The translations under genes were made by a program, and so were the position numbers. Below, piece by piece: positions 19,968 to 30,063 of a stretch of 64,000 nucleotides of DNA. The notes beneath the pieces were generated by a model. The model saw only the letters and a list, made by a program, of their open reading frames with translations, did not search any database and was not told the DNA's origin. Source of the DNA: Salinisphaera hydrothermalis C41B8. Its GTDB lineage: Bacteria; Pseudomonadota; Gammaproteobacteria; Nevskiales; Salinisphaeraceae. Within the stretch, counting starts at the first letter, position 1; each line of letters opens with the position of its first letter. The stretch covers positions 186,001 through 250,000 of the forward strand of contig NZ_APNK01000002.1 of NCBI RefSeq assembly GCF_000732535.1, given 5' to 3'.

Positions 19968-20650
19968 TAACCCGTCGCGGTGGAGCGGGTTTCCGTTTCG
20001 AGATTGAGCGTGTCCGCCAGTGCGGCGTCACTGGCAATACCGCGCCAAATCATATCGAACAACAACGGTGCGCGTTCGGCCAAACCATGCTTGCGCCCCC
20101 GCATCAGCCACATCGCGACGTTACGGTTGGCCACGCCCCAGATGAAATCCGAGATTTCGACTTCATCAACGCGTCGCGTCAGGATCCCCGCCTGACGTCC
20201 TTCCTCGATCACGCCGAGAAAAACCGACATCAGCTGCGGTTGGCGGAAGGTATCGTCTTCGCGCCAGGTATTCAGATAAACCGAACTGAGGATGATCTGG
20301 GCGACTTCCGGGTTGCGCTCGAAGTAGTCCAGTAGCACCCAGAATACTTTTCGTAGACGATCCCGGAAATTCTCGATGCCCTGGAGATGATCGATCATGC
20401 GACGGGCGAGGGTCGACAGCCACGTGTCGAGGCTGGCGAACAATACCGTCTCTTTGCTGCCGTAATACTTGTAGAGCGTCTGCAGGCTGATCCGTGCGTG
20501 CTTGGCCACATCGATCAGTTTCACGCGGTGAAACTCACGCTCGGCGAACAGCATTCGAGCGGCATCCTCAATACGGTGCCGGGTGTCGGGATCGATCTGG
20601 GCCAGAGCTTTTTCGCGTTCAGCCGTAGTTTTCGGATAGCGATCGATCAC
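19967..20650 (-). CDS. TetR/AcrR-family transcriptional regulator
   Basis: 227-residue regulator. The N-terminal HTH is clear at about residues 22-70 (RIEDAARMLFAEREFHRVKLIDVAKHA, then LYKYYGSKETVLF), followed by a helical ligand domain rich in aromatic residues (VFWVLLDYFERNP), suitable for an acyl-CoA-like ligand. It is divergent from fadE across 262 bp, so control of beta-oxidation is inferred. A perfect 12-nt AT palindrome (TAATTTTAATTA, 20787-20798) lies in the shared upstream region as one operator candidate. Its TAG stop coincides with the boundary of the neighbouring inverted-repeat element, so the C-terminal residues may have been changed by that insertion. Confidence 0.85.
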   Translation of the reverse strand: MIDRYPKTTAEREKALAQIDPDTRHRIEDAARMLFAEREFHRVKLIDVAKHARISLQTLYKYYGSKETVLFASLDTWLSTLARRMIDHLQGIENFRDRLRKVFWVLLDYFERNPEVAQIILSSVYLNTWREDDTFRQPQLMSVFLGVIEEGRQAGILTRRVDEVEISDFIWGVANRNVAMWLMRGRKHGLAERAPLLFDMIWRGIASDAALADTLNLETETRSTATG

Positions 20651-20912
20651 GAGTAATACCTGTTACACGGGAGAGGCCAAGGACTGTAGCACCGTCATAA
20701 TCCGTGCCCAATCATGTCTAATCGTCTCAATAATTGCGCACAATCATCTACACCCCCGGTTTCAGGGGCTCAAAAACTGAAAACAGTAATTTTAATTATT
20801 GTTGGATGCCGAGCGGAGGCGAGCTAAGCTTAGAGTCATCGGAACATTGGCGTGACGCATTCGCGCGCGCGATTAGTTGTTCATTAAATGGCCTATTGGC
20901 CTGGAGATTCGC

Positions 20913-23192
20913 ATGTTTTCGATGATCCTCAATAAGCTCGATAAGGCTAAGGTATTGCCGCGCATTTCGGATACCGAACGTCAGGCGCTCAACGCCGGCT
21001 CGGTATGGATCGACGGTCAGCTGTTTTCAGGTAATCCTGATTTTCATTCCATGATGCAGGAGGCCTACCCCGCACTTTCCGACGAGGAGCAGGCCTTTCT
21101 TGACGGGCCGGTCGAAGAACTATTGCATCGTGTCGACCGCTGGGAGCTGCGCAACACGCGCCGCGTCCCCGAGGAGATTTGGGCCTTCCTGCGGGACCAT
21201 GGATTCTTCGGCCTGATCATTCCCAAGGAATACGGCGGCTCGGGGTTTTCGACGCTGGGCCGCAGTGCCGTCATGATGAAAACCGCGCAGCTCGGGCCGG
21301 TCGGCACCATCGTGGTCATTCCAAATACGCTGGGCGCGGCCGAGCTGTTGATGGGATACGGCACCGAGGCCCAGAAATCGCACTATCTGCCACGGCTGGC
21401 GACCGGCGAGCTCGTGCCGTGCTTCGGTTTGACCGAACCCACGGCGGGCTCCGACGCCGCCTCGATCCGCGCCGAGGGCGAGGTCTTCAAGTCCGACGAC
21501 GGCGAGATCAAGCTGCGTCTGAATTTCAGCAAGCGTTATATCACGCTGGCGCCGGTGGCCAATCTGGTGAGTCTGGCGTGTCAGCTGCACGATCCCGACA
21601 ACCTGCTGGGACGCGGCGAACACCCGGGTATAACGGTGGTGCTGCTGGAAAAAGGAACGAAGGGGCTCCATCTCGGCGACCACCACTTGCCCATCGGCCC
21701 GTTCGATAACGGCCCGATCCACGGCGAGGACGTGGTCGTGCCGGCCGATAACATCATCGGGGGCCCCGAACAGGCCGGGCAGGGCTGGCGCATGCTCATG
21801 GAGCAGCTCGGCGGCGGGCGGGCGGTCTCGCTTCCGGCCGGCGGCGTGGCCTCGGCGAAGTCGGCCGCCGCAGCGGTCGGGCCGTACAGCATGGTGCGCG
21901 AGCAATTCGGCATTCCGATCGGCTGGATGGAAGGTGTCACAGCCAAGGTGGCGCGTAGCGCTGCGCTGGCGTACGTACTCGAATCGTCGCGTATTTATGT
22001 CTGTGCCGGTGTCGATGCCGGACATCATCCGCCCGTGATCTCCGCCATCCTCAAGCAGCAGACGACCGAGCTCGGCCAGCAGCTGCTCATCGACGGCATG
22101 GATGTCATGGCTGGCGCTGGCGTGATGCAGGGGCCGAACAACATCCTCGGTTCGGGTTATATCTCGGCGCCGGTCAGCGTGACCGTAGAAGGCGCGAATA
22201 TCCTGACGCGTACGCTCATGATCTTCGGCCAGGGCGCGGTGCGCTGTCATCCCTATGCGCTGGACACACTCGGCGCTTTGGAAAACAAGGATGTACCGGC
22301 ATTCCGCAAGGCAATTCTCGGCTGGATGGGGCACTCCATCGCCAATTTCGGGCGCGGCATCGTGCGCGGTATCACCCGGGGCGCCACCGTGCGTTCGCCG
22401 GTGTCGGACGAAACCGCACGCTATTTCAAGAAGCTGGGCTGGGCCTCCACGCGCTTTGCGTTTCTGACCGATCTGGCAATGTTCTGTGTAGGCGGCAAGC
22501 TCAAGCAGCGCGGCCAGCTATCCGGTCGATTCGCCGACGCGTTGTCCTGGATGGTCTTCGGGGTGACCACCCTGCGCCGCTTCCATGCCGAAGGCGCAAG
22601 AAAAGAGGACCTGCCGGTCGTGCACTGGGCGCTCCAGTACTGCCTGCTGGAAATCCAACGCGCATTCGAGGGCATTTATGCCAACTTCGATACGCCCGTG
22701 GTCGGCTGGCTGCTGCGTTATCCGGGGCGGTTTTTCCTCAAGATCAACCCGTTGTCCAGCGGGCCGAGCGATGCGGAGGATCGCCGCGTCGCCGCCGCCA
22801 TCCAGACGCCCGGCGAACAATATCAACGCATTGCGCTGGGCGGCCTGGGCTCGCCGCGTGACGACGAGCCGGGCATGGGGCGTTTACTGCATGCATGGCG
22901 TTTGATTAGCGAGGTGGCCGAGCCATCGATGCGTGTAAAGAAAGCGATGCGCCGCGGACAGATCAAGGCGACCAGCGTGATCGAGGCGCTCGATACCGCG
23001 GTTGCCGAAGGGCTGGTTTCCGATGCCGAGGCCGAACGCATTCGAGCGGCGGAAACGGCACGACTGGAGGCGATTCAGGTCGACGTGTTCGACAAGGACG
23101 AGTACTACCGGGACAGCTTGTCGCGCGGCGATGCGAACCGCCCGGCGACCGAAGCCGATCATCAATCGCTCGCACGGGCGGCGAATGAATAA
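20913..23192 (+). CDS. fadE: FadE-type acyl-CoA dehydrogenase
   Basis: Flavoenzyme of the first beta-oxidation step. It belongs to the long FadE class (759 residues here, 814 in E. coli), not the 380-residue class. Matches to E. coli FadE include GSVWIDGQLFSGNPDF, EEQAFLDGPVEE, FGLTEPTAGSDAASI, KRYITLAPVA, VPADNIIGGPEQAGQGWRML and VTVEGANILTRTLMIFGQGA. The C-terminal DUF1974-like region follows from about residue 480. The start is the ATG at 20913 with GGAG 7 nt upstream; a TTG 36 bp earlier in frame lacks a ribosome binding site. Divergent from the TetR gene, the probable regulator. Confidence 0.92.
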   Translation: MFSMILNKLDKAKVLPRISDTERQALNAGSVWIDGQLFSGNPDFHSMMQEAYPALSDEEQAFLDGPVEELLHRVDRWELRNTRRVPEEIWAFLRDHGFFGLIIPKEYGGSGFSTLGRSAVMMKTAQLGPVGTIVVIPNTLGAAELLMGYGTEAQKSHYLPRLATGELVPCFGLTEPTAGSDAASIRAEGEVFKSDDGEIKLRLNFSKRYITLAPVANLVSLACQLHDPDNLLGRGEHPGITVVLLEKGTKGLHLGDHHLPIGPFDNGPIHGEDVVVPADNIIGGPEQAGQGWRMLMEQLGGGRAVSLPAGGVASAKSAAAAVGPYSMVREQFGIPIGWMEGVTAKVARSAALAYVLESSRIYVCAGVDAGHHPPVISAILKQQTTELGQQLLIDGMDVMAGAGVMQGPNNILGSGYISAPVSVTVEGANILTRTLMIFGQGAVRCHPYALDTLGALENKDVPAFRKAILGWMGHSIANFGRGIVRGITRGATVRSPVSDETARYFKKLGWASTRFAFLTDLAMFCVGGKLKQRGQLSGRFADALSWMVFGVTTLRRFHAEGARKEDLPVVHWALQYCLLEIQRAFEGIYANFDTPVVGWLLRYPGRFFLKINPLSSGPSDAEDRRVAAAIQTPGEQYQRIALGGLGSPRDDEPGMGRLLHAWRLISEVAEPSMRVKKAMRRGQIKATSVIEALDTAVAEGLVSDAEAERIRAAETARLEAIQVDVFDKDEYYRDSLSRGDANRPATEADHQSLARAANE

Positions 23193-23277
23193 CTGAGCAG
23201 AAGCCAGCGGGCGCTGCGACCTTGTGGCGCGGCGCCCGCCCGGGTTGGAAACGCGGTGGGCATGGCACAATATCGCC

Positions 23278-23985
23278 ATGAGCACCGCCCGAACCGCGCC
23301 GCAGGTCAACAGCAGCGGCTACACGCTCGGCGAAGAGATCGCCAACGCCGTCACGTCCGGCATCGGCACGGCGCTGTCGATCGCCGGCCTCGTGGTCATG
23401 GTGGTTTATGCGGCGCTGGACGGTAGCGCCTGGCATGTGGTCGGCGTATCCATCTTCGGCGCCAGTCTGATCTTTTCGCACTTGGCCTCCACGCTCTACC
23501 ACGCGATTTCGCCCCCGCGTGCCAAACATGTTTTCCGGGTGATCGATCATCTGGCGATCTATGTTCTGATCGCCGGCACCTACACACCATTCACACTGGT
23601 CAACCTGCGCGGCGCTTGGGGCTGGAGCCTGCTCGTCCTCATCTGGCTGCTCGGGCTCGCAGGCGTACTCATCAAAACCACCGCGCTGCGGCGCATTCGT
23701 TATTTGTCGACAGCGTTTTACGTCGCCATGGGCTGGACCGTGGTGTTGGTCATCCGGCCGCTACTGGAAAGCGTGGCGCCGGGCGGCATCTGGCTGTTGC
23801 TGGCCGGCGGGCTGTCCTATACCGCGGGCGTCGCTTTCTTTGCCTGGGATCGTCTGCCCTATAACCATGCGATCTGGCACTTGTTCGTGATCGGCGGAAG
23901 CGCCTGTCATTTCTTCGCTGTGCTGTTTTATGTCGTTCCCCTGGCACCGTCGGCAGCGATGCTGAGTCAGGGGGCCGGATCGTGA
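23278..23985 (+). CDS. Hemolysin III / PAQR-family membrane protein
   Basis: 235-residue seven-helix protein of the PAQR/TrhA (hemolysin III) family. Conserved motifs: [12 protein letters not shown] near the N-terminus, [32 protein letters not shown] and the C-terminal [20 protein letters not shown], where His and Asp form the presumed zinc site. In E. coli, TrhA is linked to membrane energetics and fluidity; haemolysis is not a safe prediction. The start is chosen at the ATG giving MSTARTAP; upstream codons in frame look like shadow sequence. The stop overlaps recQ (GTGA), suggesting coupling. Confidence 0.88.
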   Translation: MSTARTAPQVNSSGYTLGEEIANAVTSGIGTALSIAGLVVMVVYAALDGSAWHVVGVSIFGASLIFSHLASTLYHAISPPRAKHVFRVIDHLAIYVLIAGTYTPFTLVNLRGAWGWSLLVLIWLLGLAGVLIKTTALRRIRYLSTAFYVAMGWTVVLVIRPLLESVAPGGIWLLLAGGLSYTAGVAFFAWDRLPYNHAIWHLFVIGGSACHFFAVLFYVVPLAPSAAMLSQGAGS

Positions 23986-25784
23986 GTCAGCCCACGGCAC
24001 AATCGGTACTGGCATCGGTTTTCGGTTACGACGCGTTTCGCGGGCAGCAGGCCGACATCATCGACCACGTCGTCGCCGGCGGCGATGCGCTCGTGCTTAT
24101 GCCCACGGGCGGCGGCAAGTCGCTGTGCTACCAGATTCCGGCGCTCGTGCGCCCGGGCGTGGCCGTCGTGGTGTCGCCGTTGATCGCGTTGATGGCCGAT
24201 CAGGTCGCGGCGCTGCAACAGCTGGGCGTGGCCGCGGCCTATCTGAACTCGACGCTCGACGCCGAGTCGCAGACCGCGATCGAACGAGATGTGGCGAACG
24301 GCACGCTGGATATCGTGTACATCGCCCCGGAGCGTTTGCTGCAACCGCGTACGCTGAATCTGCTGCAACGAGCCTCGGTCTCGCTGTTCGCCATCGACGA
24401 AGCACACTGCGTGTCGCAATGGGGCCACGATTTCCGCCCCGAATACCGCCAGCTGGCGATGCTGGCGGAGCAGTTCCCCAATGTGCCGCGCATGGCCCTG
24501 ACGGCGACCGCCGATCTGCCCACGCGCGCTGAAATCGTCGAGCGCCTGGGGCTCGAAAACGCCGCGCACTATCTACACAGCTTCGATCGCCCGAACATTC
24601 AGTATCGGGTCGCCGAGCGCGGCAATGCCAAGCAACAGCTGGCCGATTTCATCGATCGCGAACACCCCGGCCAGGCCGGCATCGTCTATTGCCTATCGCG
24701 TCGCAAGGTCGAGGATACCGCCGAGTGGATGACCCAAGCCGGTCATACCGCTTTGCCGTACCACGCGGGTTTATCGCCGGCCATGCGCGCGCATCATCAG
24801 TCACGCTTCCTCCGGGAAGAGGGCGTGATCATCTGTGCGACCGTGGCCTTCGGCATGGGGATCGACAAACCCGACGTGCGTTTCGTGGCCCATCTCGATC
24901 TGCCGGCCAGCATCGAAGCCTACTATCAGGAAACCGGTCGCGCCGGACGCGATGGTGAGCCGGCCACGGCCTGGATGCTCTATGGCCTCGGCGATGCGGT
25001 ACAGCGACGGCGCATGATCGAGCAGGGCGCCGCCGTCGAAGACCGCAAGCGAGTCGAGCGAGCCAAGCTCGATGCCATGCTGGCCTATTGCGAAATCGCG
25101 AGCTGTCGCCGGGTGAATTTGCTCGGCTATTTCGGCGAGGATCGCGATACGGCCTGTGGCAACTGCGATACCTGTCTCAATCCCCCGGAGACTTACGACG
25201 CCACGCGCTATGCACGCATCGCGCTGTCCGCCATCTATCGGACCGGGCAACGCTTCGGCACCGGTTACGTGATCGATCATCTGCGCGGGGCGCATTCGGA
25301 CCGGGCGCGCGAGCTCGGCCACGACGCGCTGTCGACCGCGGGTATCGGCGACGATCTCTCGGCCAAGCAATGGCGATCGATCATTCGCCAGCTCATTGCG
25401 CTCGGATACATTCGGGTCGAACAGGCCTATGGCGGGCTGCAGCTGGCGCCGGGCTGCCGTGCGCTGTTGCGGGGCGAACAGACCCTCGAACTGCGCGTGG
25501 ACCGGAGCGGCAAGCGCTCGCGGCGTGCCATCAAGAAAGAACTGCCACCTATCGAGATCGAGGACGAGCCGTTGTGGGAAGCATTGCGCGCGCTGCGTAT
25601 GGAGCTCGCGCGCGAGCAAGACGTGCCGCCGTACGTCATCTTTCACGACGCGACGCTACGGGAAATGGTGGCCCGCCGGCCAACCGATATCGCCGAGTTA
25701 TCGAATGTGCCCGGAGTCGGCGAGAAAAAACGCGACGCCTACGGTCGCGCCTTTGTCGACACCATTGCCGAACATGTGACTTGA
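23982..25784 (+). CDS. recQ: ATP-dependent DNA helicase RecQ
   Basis: 3'-5' superfamily-2 helicase acting in recombination and replication-fork repair. Shows [10 protein letters not shown] (motif 0), [13 protein letters not shown] (motif I), DEAHC (motif II), ALTATAD (motif III), GIVYCLSR and the [10 protein letters not shown] motif VI. The RQC zinc cysteines lie in CEIASCRR and CGNCDTC (about 369-398). A C-terminal HRDC domain (about 525-600, [15 protein letters not shown]) completes the E. coli-type layout. Start GTG 23982, overlapping the hemolysin-III-family stop. 600 residues. Confidence 0.96.
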   Translation: MSQPTAQSVLASVFGYDAFRGQQADIIDHVVAGGDALVLMPTGGGKSLCYQIPALVRPGVAVVVSPLIALMADQVAALQQLGVAAAYLNSTLDAESQTAIERDVANGTLDIVYIAPERLLQPRTLNLLQRASVSLFAIDEAHCVSQWGHDFRPEYRQLAMLAEQFPNVPRMALTATADLPTRAEIVERLGLENAAHYLHSFDRPNIQYRVAERGNAKQQLADFIDREHPGQAGIVYCLSRRKVEDTAEWMTQAGHTALPYHAGLSPAMRAHHQSRFLREEGVIICATVAFGMGIDKPDVRFVAHLDLPASIEAYYQETGRAGRDGEPATAWMLYGLGDAVQRRRMIEQGAAVEDRKRVERAKLDAMLAYCEIASCRRVNLLGYFGEDRDTACGNCDTCLNPPETYDATRYARIALSAIYRTGQRFGTGYVIDHLRGAHSDRARELGHDALSTAGIGDDLSAKQWRSIIRQLIALGYIRVEQAYGGLQLAPGCRALLRGEQTLELRVDRSGKRSRRAIKKELPPIEIEDEPLWEALRALRMELAREQDVPPYVIFHDATLREMVARRPTDIAELSNVPGVGEKKRDAYGRAFVDTIAEHVT

Positions 25785-26086
25785 TCCGGGGCCGCGCCGA
25801 AATCGACGCGGCCGTGCCCGAAACTGAATTCCCGGGGGTTATGCCGCGCACAGCGTAAGCGTTTCGTTTGCGCGCGGTGTCGAATCGCGTCAAGCTGGCG
25901 CGTCGACTCGGGTAAGCGGCCGGCCAAGGGGGCTTTGCACCGCGACCCGAAATCTGGGCCTGGATAGCGTTCGATCGTTGTAGCGACAGCGACATGGGTG
26001 CGACCGCGCACCGCATGGCCGTTATGCGCGCTACCGCGTGAGGGACTGCGCGAATGTGCCCGGCAAATTTCCTTGTCAGGAGCTAT
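25785..26086. other. Intergenic region between recQ and betT
   Basis: 302 bp without a supported gene. A 7-bp hairpin (GGCCGCG/CGCGGCC, 25790-25813) just after recQ lacks a T tract and is at best a weak terminator. The betT promoter should lie here, but I see no clear -35/-10 pair. Confidence 0.35.
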
Positions 26087-28156
26087 ATGAGCCAGCAACT
26101 GTCATCCGATCACAAACCGACCGAAGACCGGCTCAACCCGGTCGTTTTTTACGGATCGGCCATCACCATCGTCGTCTTTTCGTTATGGACGATGATTTTT
26201 ACAGATCAGGCGCAGACGGTGATCAGCGACGTCAAGAGTTGGATATCAGCCACGTTCGGCTGGTACTACTTTCTGACCGTCATCATCTATCTGGTGTTCG
26301 TGATCGCGGTTGCGGTCTCGCGACTCGGCCGGATACGACTCGGGCCGGAACAATCGCGGCCGGACTTCAACCTGTTCTCGTGGTCCGCCATGTTGTTTTC
26401 GGCGGGCATCGGCATTGGCGTCATTTTCTATGGCATCGCCGAACCCATCACCCAGTTCTACAAGGCACCGGGCGCGCCCGCCGATCAGGCGATGGCGGCC
26501 CGACATGCGATGGAGATTACGTTCCTGCACTGGGGTATCTCCGGCTGGGCGATCTATTCGCTGGTCGGCATGTCGCTGGCTTTCTTTTCCTATCGCTATG
26601 ATCTGCCGCTGACTATTCGATCGGCGTTGTATCCGCTATTCGGCAACCGGATCTATGGCTGGATCGGGCATACCGTCGACATTGCGGCCGTGGTCGCCAC
26701 CGTGTTCGGCATTGCGGCTGCCCTCGGCATCGGCATCGTGCAGCTCAACTTCGGCCTGCACTATATGTTTGGCATCACGTCGAACATCTGGACGCAGGTT
26801 TTCCTCGTCGTGGCCATTGTCGCGTTCGCCACGATTTCGGCTATCACCGGGGTAGAGAAGGGCATTCGCCGTTTGTCGGAATTCAATATCCTGCTGGCGA
26901 TCGCGTTGTTGCTTTTCGTCCTGTTTTCCGGCCGTACGCTGTTCCTGCTCAACACGTTCGTGACCAACGTCGGCGATTACCTGACTGATTTCATCAGTCT
27001 GTCGACCAACACCTTCTCATTTTCGCAGCCCAGCAGCTGGCTCGATAGCTGGACGCTGTTCTTCTGGGCCTGGTGGATCGCATGGGGCCCGTTCGTCGGT
27101 CTCTTCCTGGCGCGTATTTCGCGCGGACGAACGATCGGCGAATTCGTGGCCGGCACCATGACGCTGCCCATCCTGTTCATGATGATCTGGATGTCGCTGC
27201 TCGGTAATTCCGCGCTCGACATCGTGATGCACAGCGGTACCGACTTCGGCCAACAGGTGATGGACAACCCGCCGTCGGGGATCTACCTGTTCCTCAACCA
27301 GCTGCCCATGCCGCTGCTCTCGACGATCGGGGCGACAATTCTGGGCATCGTGTTCTTCGTCACCTCCGGCGACTCGGGCGCGCTGGTGCTGTCGAATTTC
27401 ACGTCCGTGCTCAAGGACGTGAACAGTGATGCGCCGGTCTGGATGCGTATCGTGTGGTCGATCATCATTGGCGTAGTCACGCTCGCTCTGCTGTTGGCGG
27501 GCTCGGGCACGAGCGGTCTGGCCACGCTGCAAAGTGCGGTCGTAGTCGCCGGGCTGCCGTTTTCGGTCGTGCTGTTCTTCATGATCGCCGGGCTTTGGAA
27601 GGCGCTGAAGATGGAGGTCTATAAGTTCGACAGCCAGCGCGTCAGCCTGCCGGGCCATCTGTCGAGCCGTACCGGCGGCCGGGAAGCCGTCAGTTGGACA
27701 ACCCGAGTCTCGCGCGCGATGAGCTTTCCCAGCTATCGCCACGTCATGCGTTATCTCGACCGCGCCGTGCGCCCGGCCATGGACGCAGTCGCCGAGGAGC
27801 TTCGGGCGCAGGGTATGTCGGTCGAGGTCGTCACCGAGGGCGAAGGCGACGGTCGGCACGCGGCGCTGCGCGTCGATCTCGAAGACGAGCCGGACTTCAA
27901 CTACCAGGCCTGGCCTCGGCGTTTCCAGACGCCGACTTTCGCCATGCGTGCCTCGCGCTCGAATTCCGACTATTACCGGCTCGAGGTTTTCCTTACGGAA
28001 GGCACCCAGGGCTACGACCTGATGGACTATTCCAAGGATCAGGTCATCGACGACATTCTGGATCAGTACGAGAGTCATCTGCATTTTCTGCATCTGACCC
28101 GCGAAGCGGCGGGCGACTCCACGCTGCCCGACGGTCCGGAACAGCCCAAGGGCTGA
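26087..28156 (+). CDS. betT: BCCT-family choline/betaine transporter (BetT-like)
   Basis: Twelve-segment inner-membrane carrier importing choline or a related trimethylammonium compound, normally for osmoprotection. Residues about 20-525 hold the BCCT core, with SAGIGIGVIFYGIAEP and the family signature WWIAWGPFVGLFLARISRGRTI (about 325-346). A hydrophilic C-terminal domain of about 160 residues follows, as in E. coli BetT (677 residues; here 689), a region implicated in osmotic sensing. The start is ATG 26087, with AGGAG six bases upstream; an earlier in-frame start at 26054 lacks one. Choline is favoured over glycine betaine by overall similarity only. betI/betA/betB are not in the window. 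Followed by a strong terminator. Confidence 0.85.
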   Translation: MSQQLSSDHKPTEDRLNPVVFYGSAITIVVFSLWTMIFTDQAQTVISDVKSWISATFGWYYFLTVIIYLVFVIAVAVSRLGRIRLGPEQSRPDFNLFSWSAMLFSAGIGIGVIFYGIAEPITQFYKAPGAPADQAMAARHAMEITFLHWGISGWAIYSLVGMSLAFFSYRYDLPLTIRSALYPLFGNRIYGWIGHTVDIAAVVATVFGIAAALGIGIVQLNFGLHYMFGITSNIWTQVFLVVAIVAFATISAITGVEKGIRRLSEFNILLAIALLLFVLFSGRTLFLLNTFVTNVGDYLTDFISLSTNTFSFSQPSSWLDSWTLFFWAWWIAWGPFVGLFLARISRGRTIGEFVAGTMTLPILFMMIWMSLLGNSALDIVMHSGTDFGQQVMDNPPSGIYLFLNQLPMPLLSTIGATILGIVFFVTSGDSGALVLSNFTSVLKDVNSDAPVWMRIVWSIIIGVVTLALLLAGSGTSGLATLQSAVVVAGLPFSVVLFFMIAGLWKALKMEVYKFDSQRVSLPGHLSSRTGGREAVSWTTRVSRAMSFPSYRHVMRYLDRAVRPAMDAVAEELRAQGMSVEVVTEGEGDGRHAALRVDLEDEPDFNYQAWPRRFQTPTFAMRASRSNSDYYRLEVFLTEGTQGYDLMDYSKDQVIDDILDQYESHLHFLHLTREAAGDSTLPDGPEQPKG

Positions 28157-28173
28157 TGGCAAAAACCCGGTGA

Positions 28174-28199
28174 GGCCCGACGCGAGTCGGGCCTTTTTT
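28174..28199 (+). terminator. Intrinsic terminator after betT
   Basis: GGCCCGAC/GTCGGGCC 8-bp stem with a GCGA tetraloop followed by six T, 17 bp after the betT stop. Confidence 0.93.
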
Positions 28200-28269
28200 C
28201 ATGGATCAAGCGAAACCGAGCACGCCAGAGCGCGTACAATTGCACGCTGTATATGCTGACGACGATCCC

Positions 28270-28938
28270 ATGATCGCATTCGAAACGATCGAATCCGCTG
28301 CTATCGAGCGGCTAGGCGGTGAAGCGGAACTCCAGGCCGCACTGGTCCGCCCGGAACCGCCGGAAAGCCTGGCCATGATCGGGGACGACCGCTATCTGTC
28401 GGTGATGTGCCGGCGTATTTTTCGTGCCGGTCTGACTCATCGCTTGGTGGATGCCCGCTGGCCTGCATTCGAAGTGGCATTCGACGATTTCGATCTGGCG
28501 CGCGTCGCGGCACTGACCGACGACGATCTCAAGCGGCTAGCCACGGATGAAAGCCTGATTCGTCACCGCCGCAAGATATTCGCGGTTCGGGACAATGCCC
28601 AGGCGATGCAGGCAATCGTCGACGAATTCGGTAGTTTCGGCTTCTGGCTGGCGGAATGGCCCGAAGAGGAAATTGTCGATCTGTGGGCCGAATTGAAGAA
28701 ACGCTTTATGCAGCTTGGCGGCAATTCCGGTCCGGCTTTTCTGCGCATGGCCGGCAAGGACACCTTTCTTTTAACGGACTGGGTGGTTCAGGCGTTGTCG
28801 GAATGGAACGCATATTCCGGTAAAACGCATACGCGAAGCGCGCACGCCGATATTCAGGCATTATTCAACACATGGCACGGACAGTCGGGTCTGCCGTACT
28901 GTCAAATCAGCCAGATACTTGCATTTTCGATCGATTGA
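28270..28938 (+). CDS. DNA-3-methyladenine glycosylase I (Tag)-like protein
   Basis: Helix-hairpin-helix-type base-excision glycosylase family. The Tag-like core is visible: DDRYLSVMCRRIFRAGLTHRLVDARWPAFEVAF (about 37-69), LIRHRRKIFAVRDNAQAM (about 96-113) and an FLLTDWVVQAL segment. The N-terminal Cys/His zinc ligands of E. coli Tag are missing, so this belongs to a divergent branch whose substrate is uncertain. The frame extends to 28201, but that ATG sits on the preceding terminator. A TACAAT (28237-28242) would place transcription start near 28249, which favours the ATG at 28270 and a 222-residue product. A ribosome binding site is weak. It is followed closely by a lipoprotein gene. Confidence 0.68.
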   Translation: MIAFETIESAAIERLGGEAELQAALVRPEPPESLAMIGDDRYLSVMCRRIFRAGLTHRLVDARWPAFEVAFDDFDLARVAALTDDDLKRLATDESLIRHRRKIFAVRDNAQAMQAIVDEFGSFGFWLAEWPEEEIVDLWAELKKRFMQLGGNSGPAFLRMAGKDTFLLTDWVVQALSEWNAYSGKTHTRSAHADIQALFNTWHGQSGLPYCQISQILAFSID

Positions 28939-28951
28939 AACAGACGTCTTG

Positions 28952-29746
28952 ATGGTGACATTTCAAAGAAGCGCTCGAGCGCTCGTATTAGTATCGATAT
29001 GGGCCACGGTAGCCGTTCTGGCCGGTTGTGGCTCGGACCAGCCGCAGGACGTACAGATCCAGGGCCAGCTGGCGTTGGCCGGCGCCGGCCACCTGCCGGA
29101 TGATGCCAGCGCGCGGGTCAGCTTGGTCGAGCACGACGCGGGCGGCGACAAGAACCGCATCGTAGCCGAACGAACGCTCCACGATCTGGGCAAATTACCG
29201 GTCAGCTTCAATCTGAAAGTTGGCTCGGAACTGCTCGGCACCGGCGGGCAGTACGGTCTGTCCGCTCAAATCATGGACAAGGGCGGCGACGTCCGCTGGC
29301 AGACCCCCGTGCCCCAGGCGATCGACCCCCGCCAGCAGTCGCAACCGGCGCTATTGATGTTGCAGGCCAACGACACTGGGATGGCCGGCGATTTCCAGCA
29401 TTATCGCTGCGCCGACGATTTTCGTTTCGACATGGCCAATAACGATAAGCGCGCGGTTCTGCACATGGGTCAGCGCCAGGTCAGCCTCGAGGCAAAGAAA
29501 AGCGGTAGCGCCCAAACGGCGGTCTATGCCGATGACCACGGCGATCAACTGACCTTCGGCCACGACAAGATCACGCTCAACGTGGATGGCGCCAGCCATA
29601 TGGATTGTCAGACGCATAGCGCCAGCGCGACCACGGCCGGCGGGGGGACTCAACCCACCGGCAGCGGTTCCGAGGGGCATCCGTCCGATAACCAGATGAG
29701 CACGGTGTCCGGCGGCGAGAGCCGGTCCCAGCCGAGCGGCTCGTAG
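28952..29746 (+). CDS. Lipoprotein with YbaY/YscW-like and MliC-like domains
   Basis: 264-residue predicted lipoprotein: basic N-terminus, hydrophobic stretch and lipobox LAGC at about residues 24-27. Residues about 35-140 resemble the YbaY/YscW family of small lipoproteins (LPVSFNLKVG, YGLSAQIMDKGGDVRW). Residues about 150-225 resemble the MliC family of membrane-bound C-type lysozyme inhibitors (YRCADDFRFD... ending in a Cys, MDC). A low-complexity Ser/Gly tail follows. Lysozyme inhibition is inferred from the fold only. The start is the first ATG after a possible TTG at 28949; it lies 13 bp after the glycosylase stop, so co-transcription is likely. Confidence 0.65.
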   Translation: MVTFQRSARALVLVSIWATVAVLAGCGSDQPQDVQIQGQLALAGAGHLPDDASARVSLVEHDAGGDKNRIVAERTLHDLGKLPVSFNLKVGSELLGTGGQYGLSAQIMDKGGDVRWQTPVPQAIDPRQQSQPALLMLQANDTGMAGDFQHYRCADDFRFDMANNDKRAVLHMGQRQVSLEAKKSGSAQTAVYADDHGDQLTFGHDKITLNVDGASHMDCQTHSASATTAGGGTQPTGSGSEGHPSDNQMSTVSGGESRSQPSGS

Positions 29747-30063
29747 CGCGAATCGCGCCGGGGTGGGGATCTTCAGGCGCGTGTAGAGCTCGCCATTCCC
29801 CACACGAGTATCGCGCGTTTCAAACGGACTTGCCGTCGGTTCGATCGTGCTCTGGACAGCGGTCGGTGCGGGCCAACGCCTCCAGCAGCCAGCGTTGAGC
29901 CTGTCCCGGTGCGACGCCGCTGACGTGGCTGACACGTCGGCGCCCGGCGCTGTCCCCGGAACGCTCCGCGTGAGGCTCTAAAGCCTGCTTTGACTTGAAT
30001 CAAGATGACGCCCGACCGATCGCAGACGATGAGGACGTCGACCATGCGTCGTTGGAGGCTCAG
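29747..30063. other. Intergenic region upstream of the CBS-domain gene
   Basis: About 320 bp. No gene is supported in 29747-29989. The 3' part carries the FNR/ANR-type box at 29990-30003 and the leader of the CBS gene. Confidence 0.45.
29990..30003 (+). promoter_or_regulatory. FNR/ANR-type operator upstream of the CBS gene
   Basis: TTGACTTGAATCAA, nine of ten half-site positions of TTGAT-N4-ATCAA. Its centre at 29996.5 would put transcription start near 30038 for a site at -41.5, about 26 bp before the proposed GTG start, with a GACGAT as a weak -10. Activation under low oxygen is inferred. Confidence 0.7.

Noticed and set aside
19656-19970. Integron attC site suggested by GCGTTAT and CCCTAAC near the repeat
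   Set aside because: No paired RYYYAAC/GTTRRRY core in the right geometry, no cassette or integrase gene, and the 22-bp terminal repeats and TA flanks fit a MITE better.
21120-22334. 404-codon minus-strand frame within fadE
   Set aside because: Antisense of a clear FadE gene, low-complexity His/Arg/Asp composition, no ribosome binding site.
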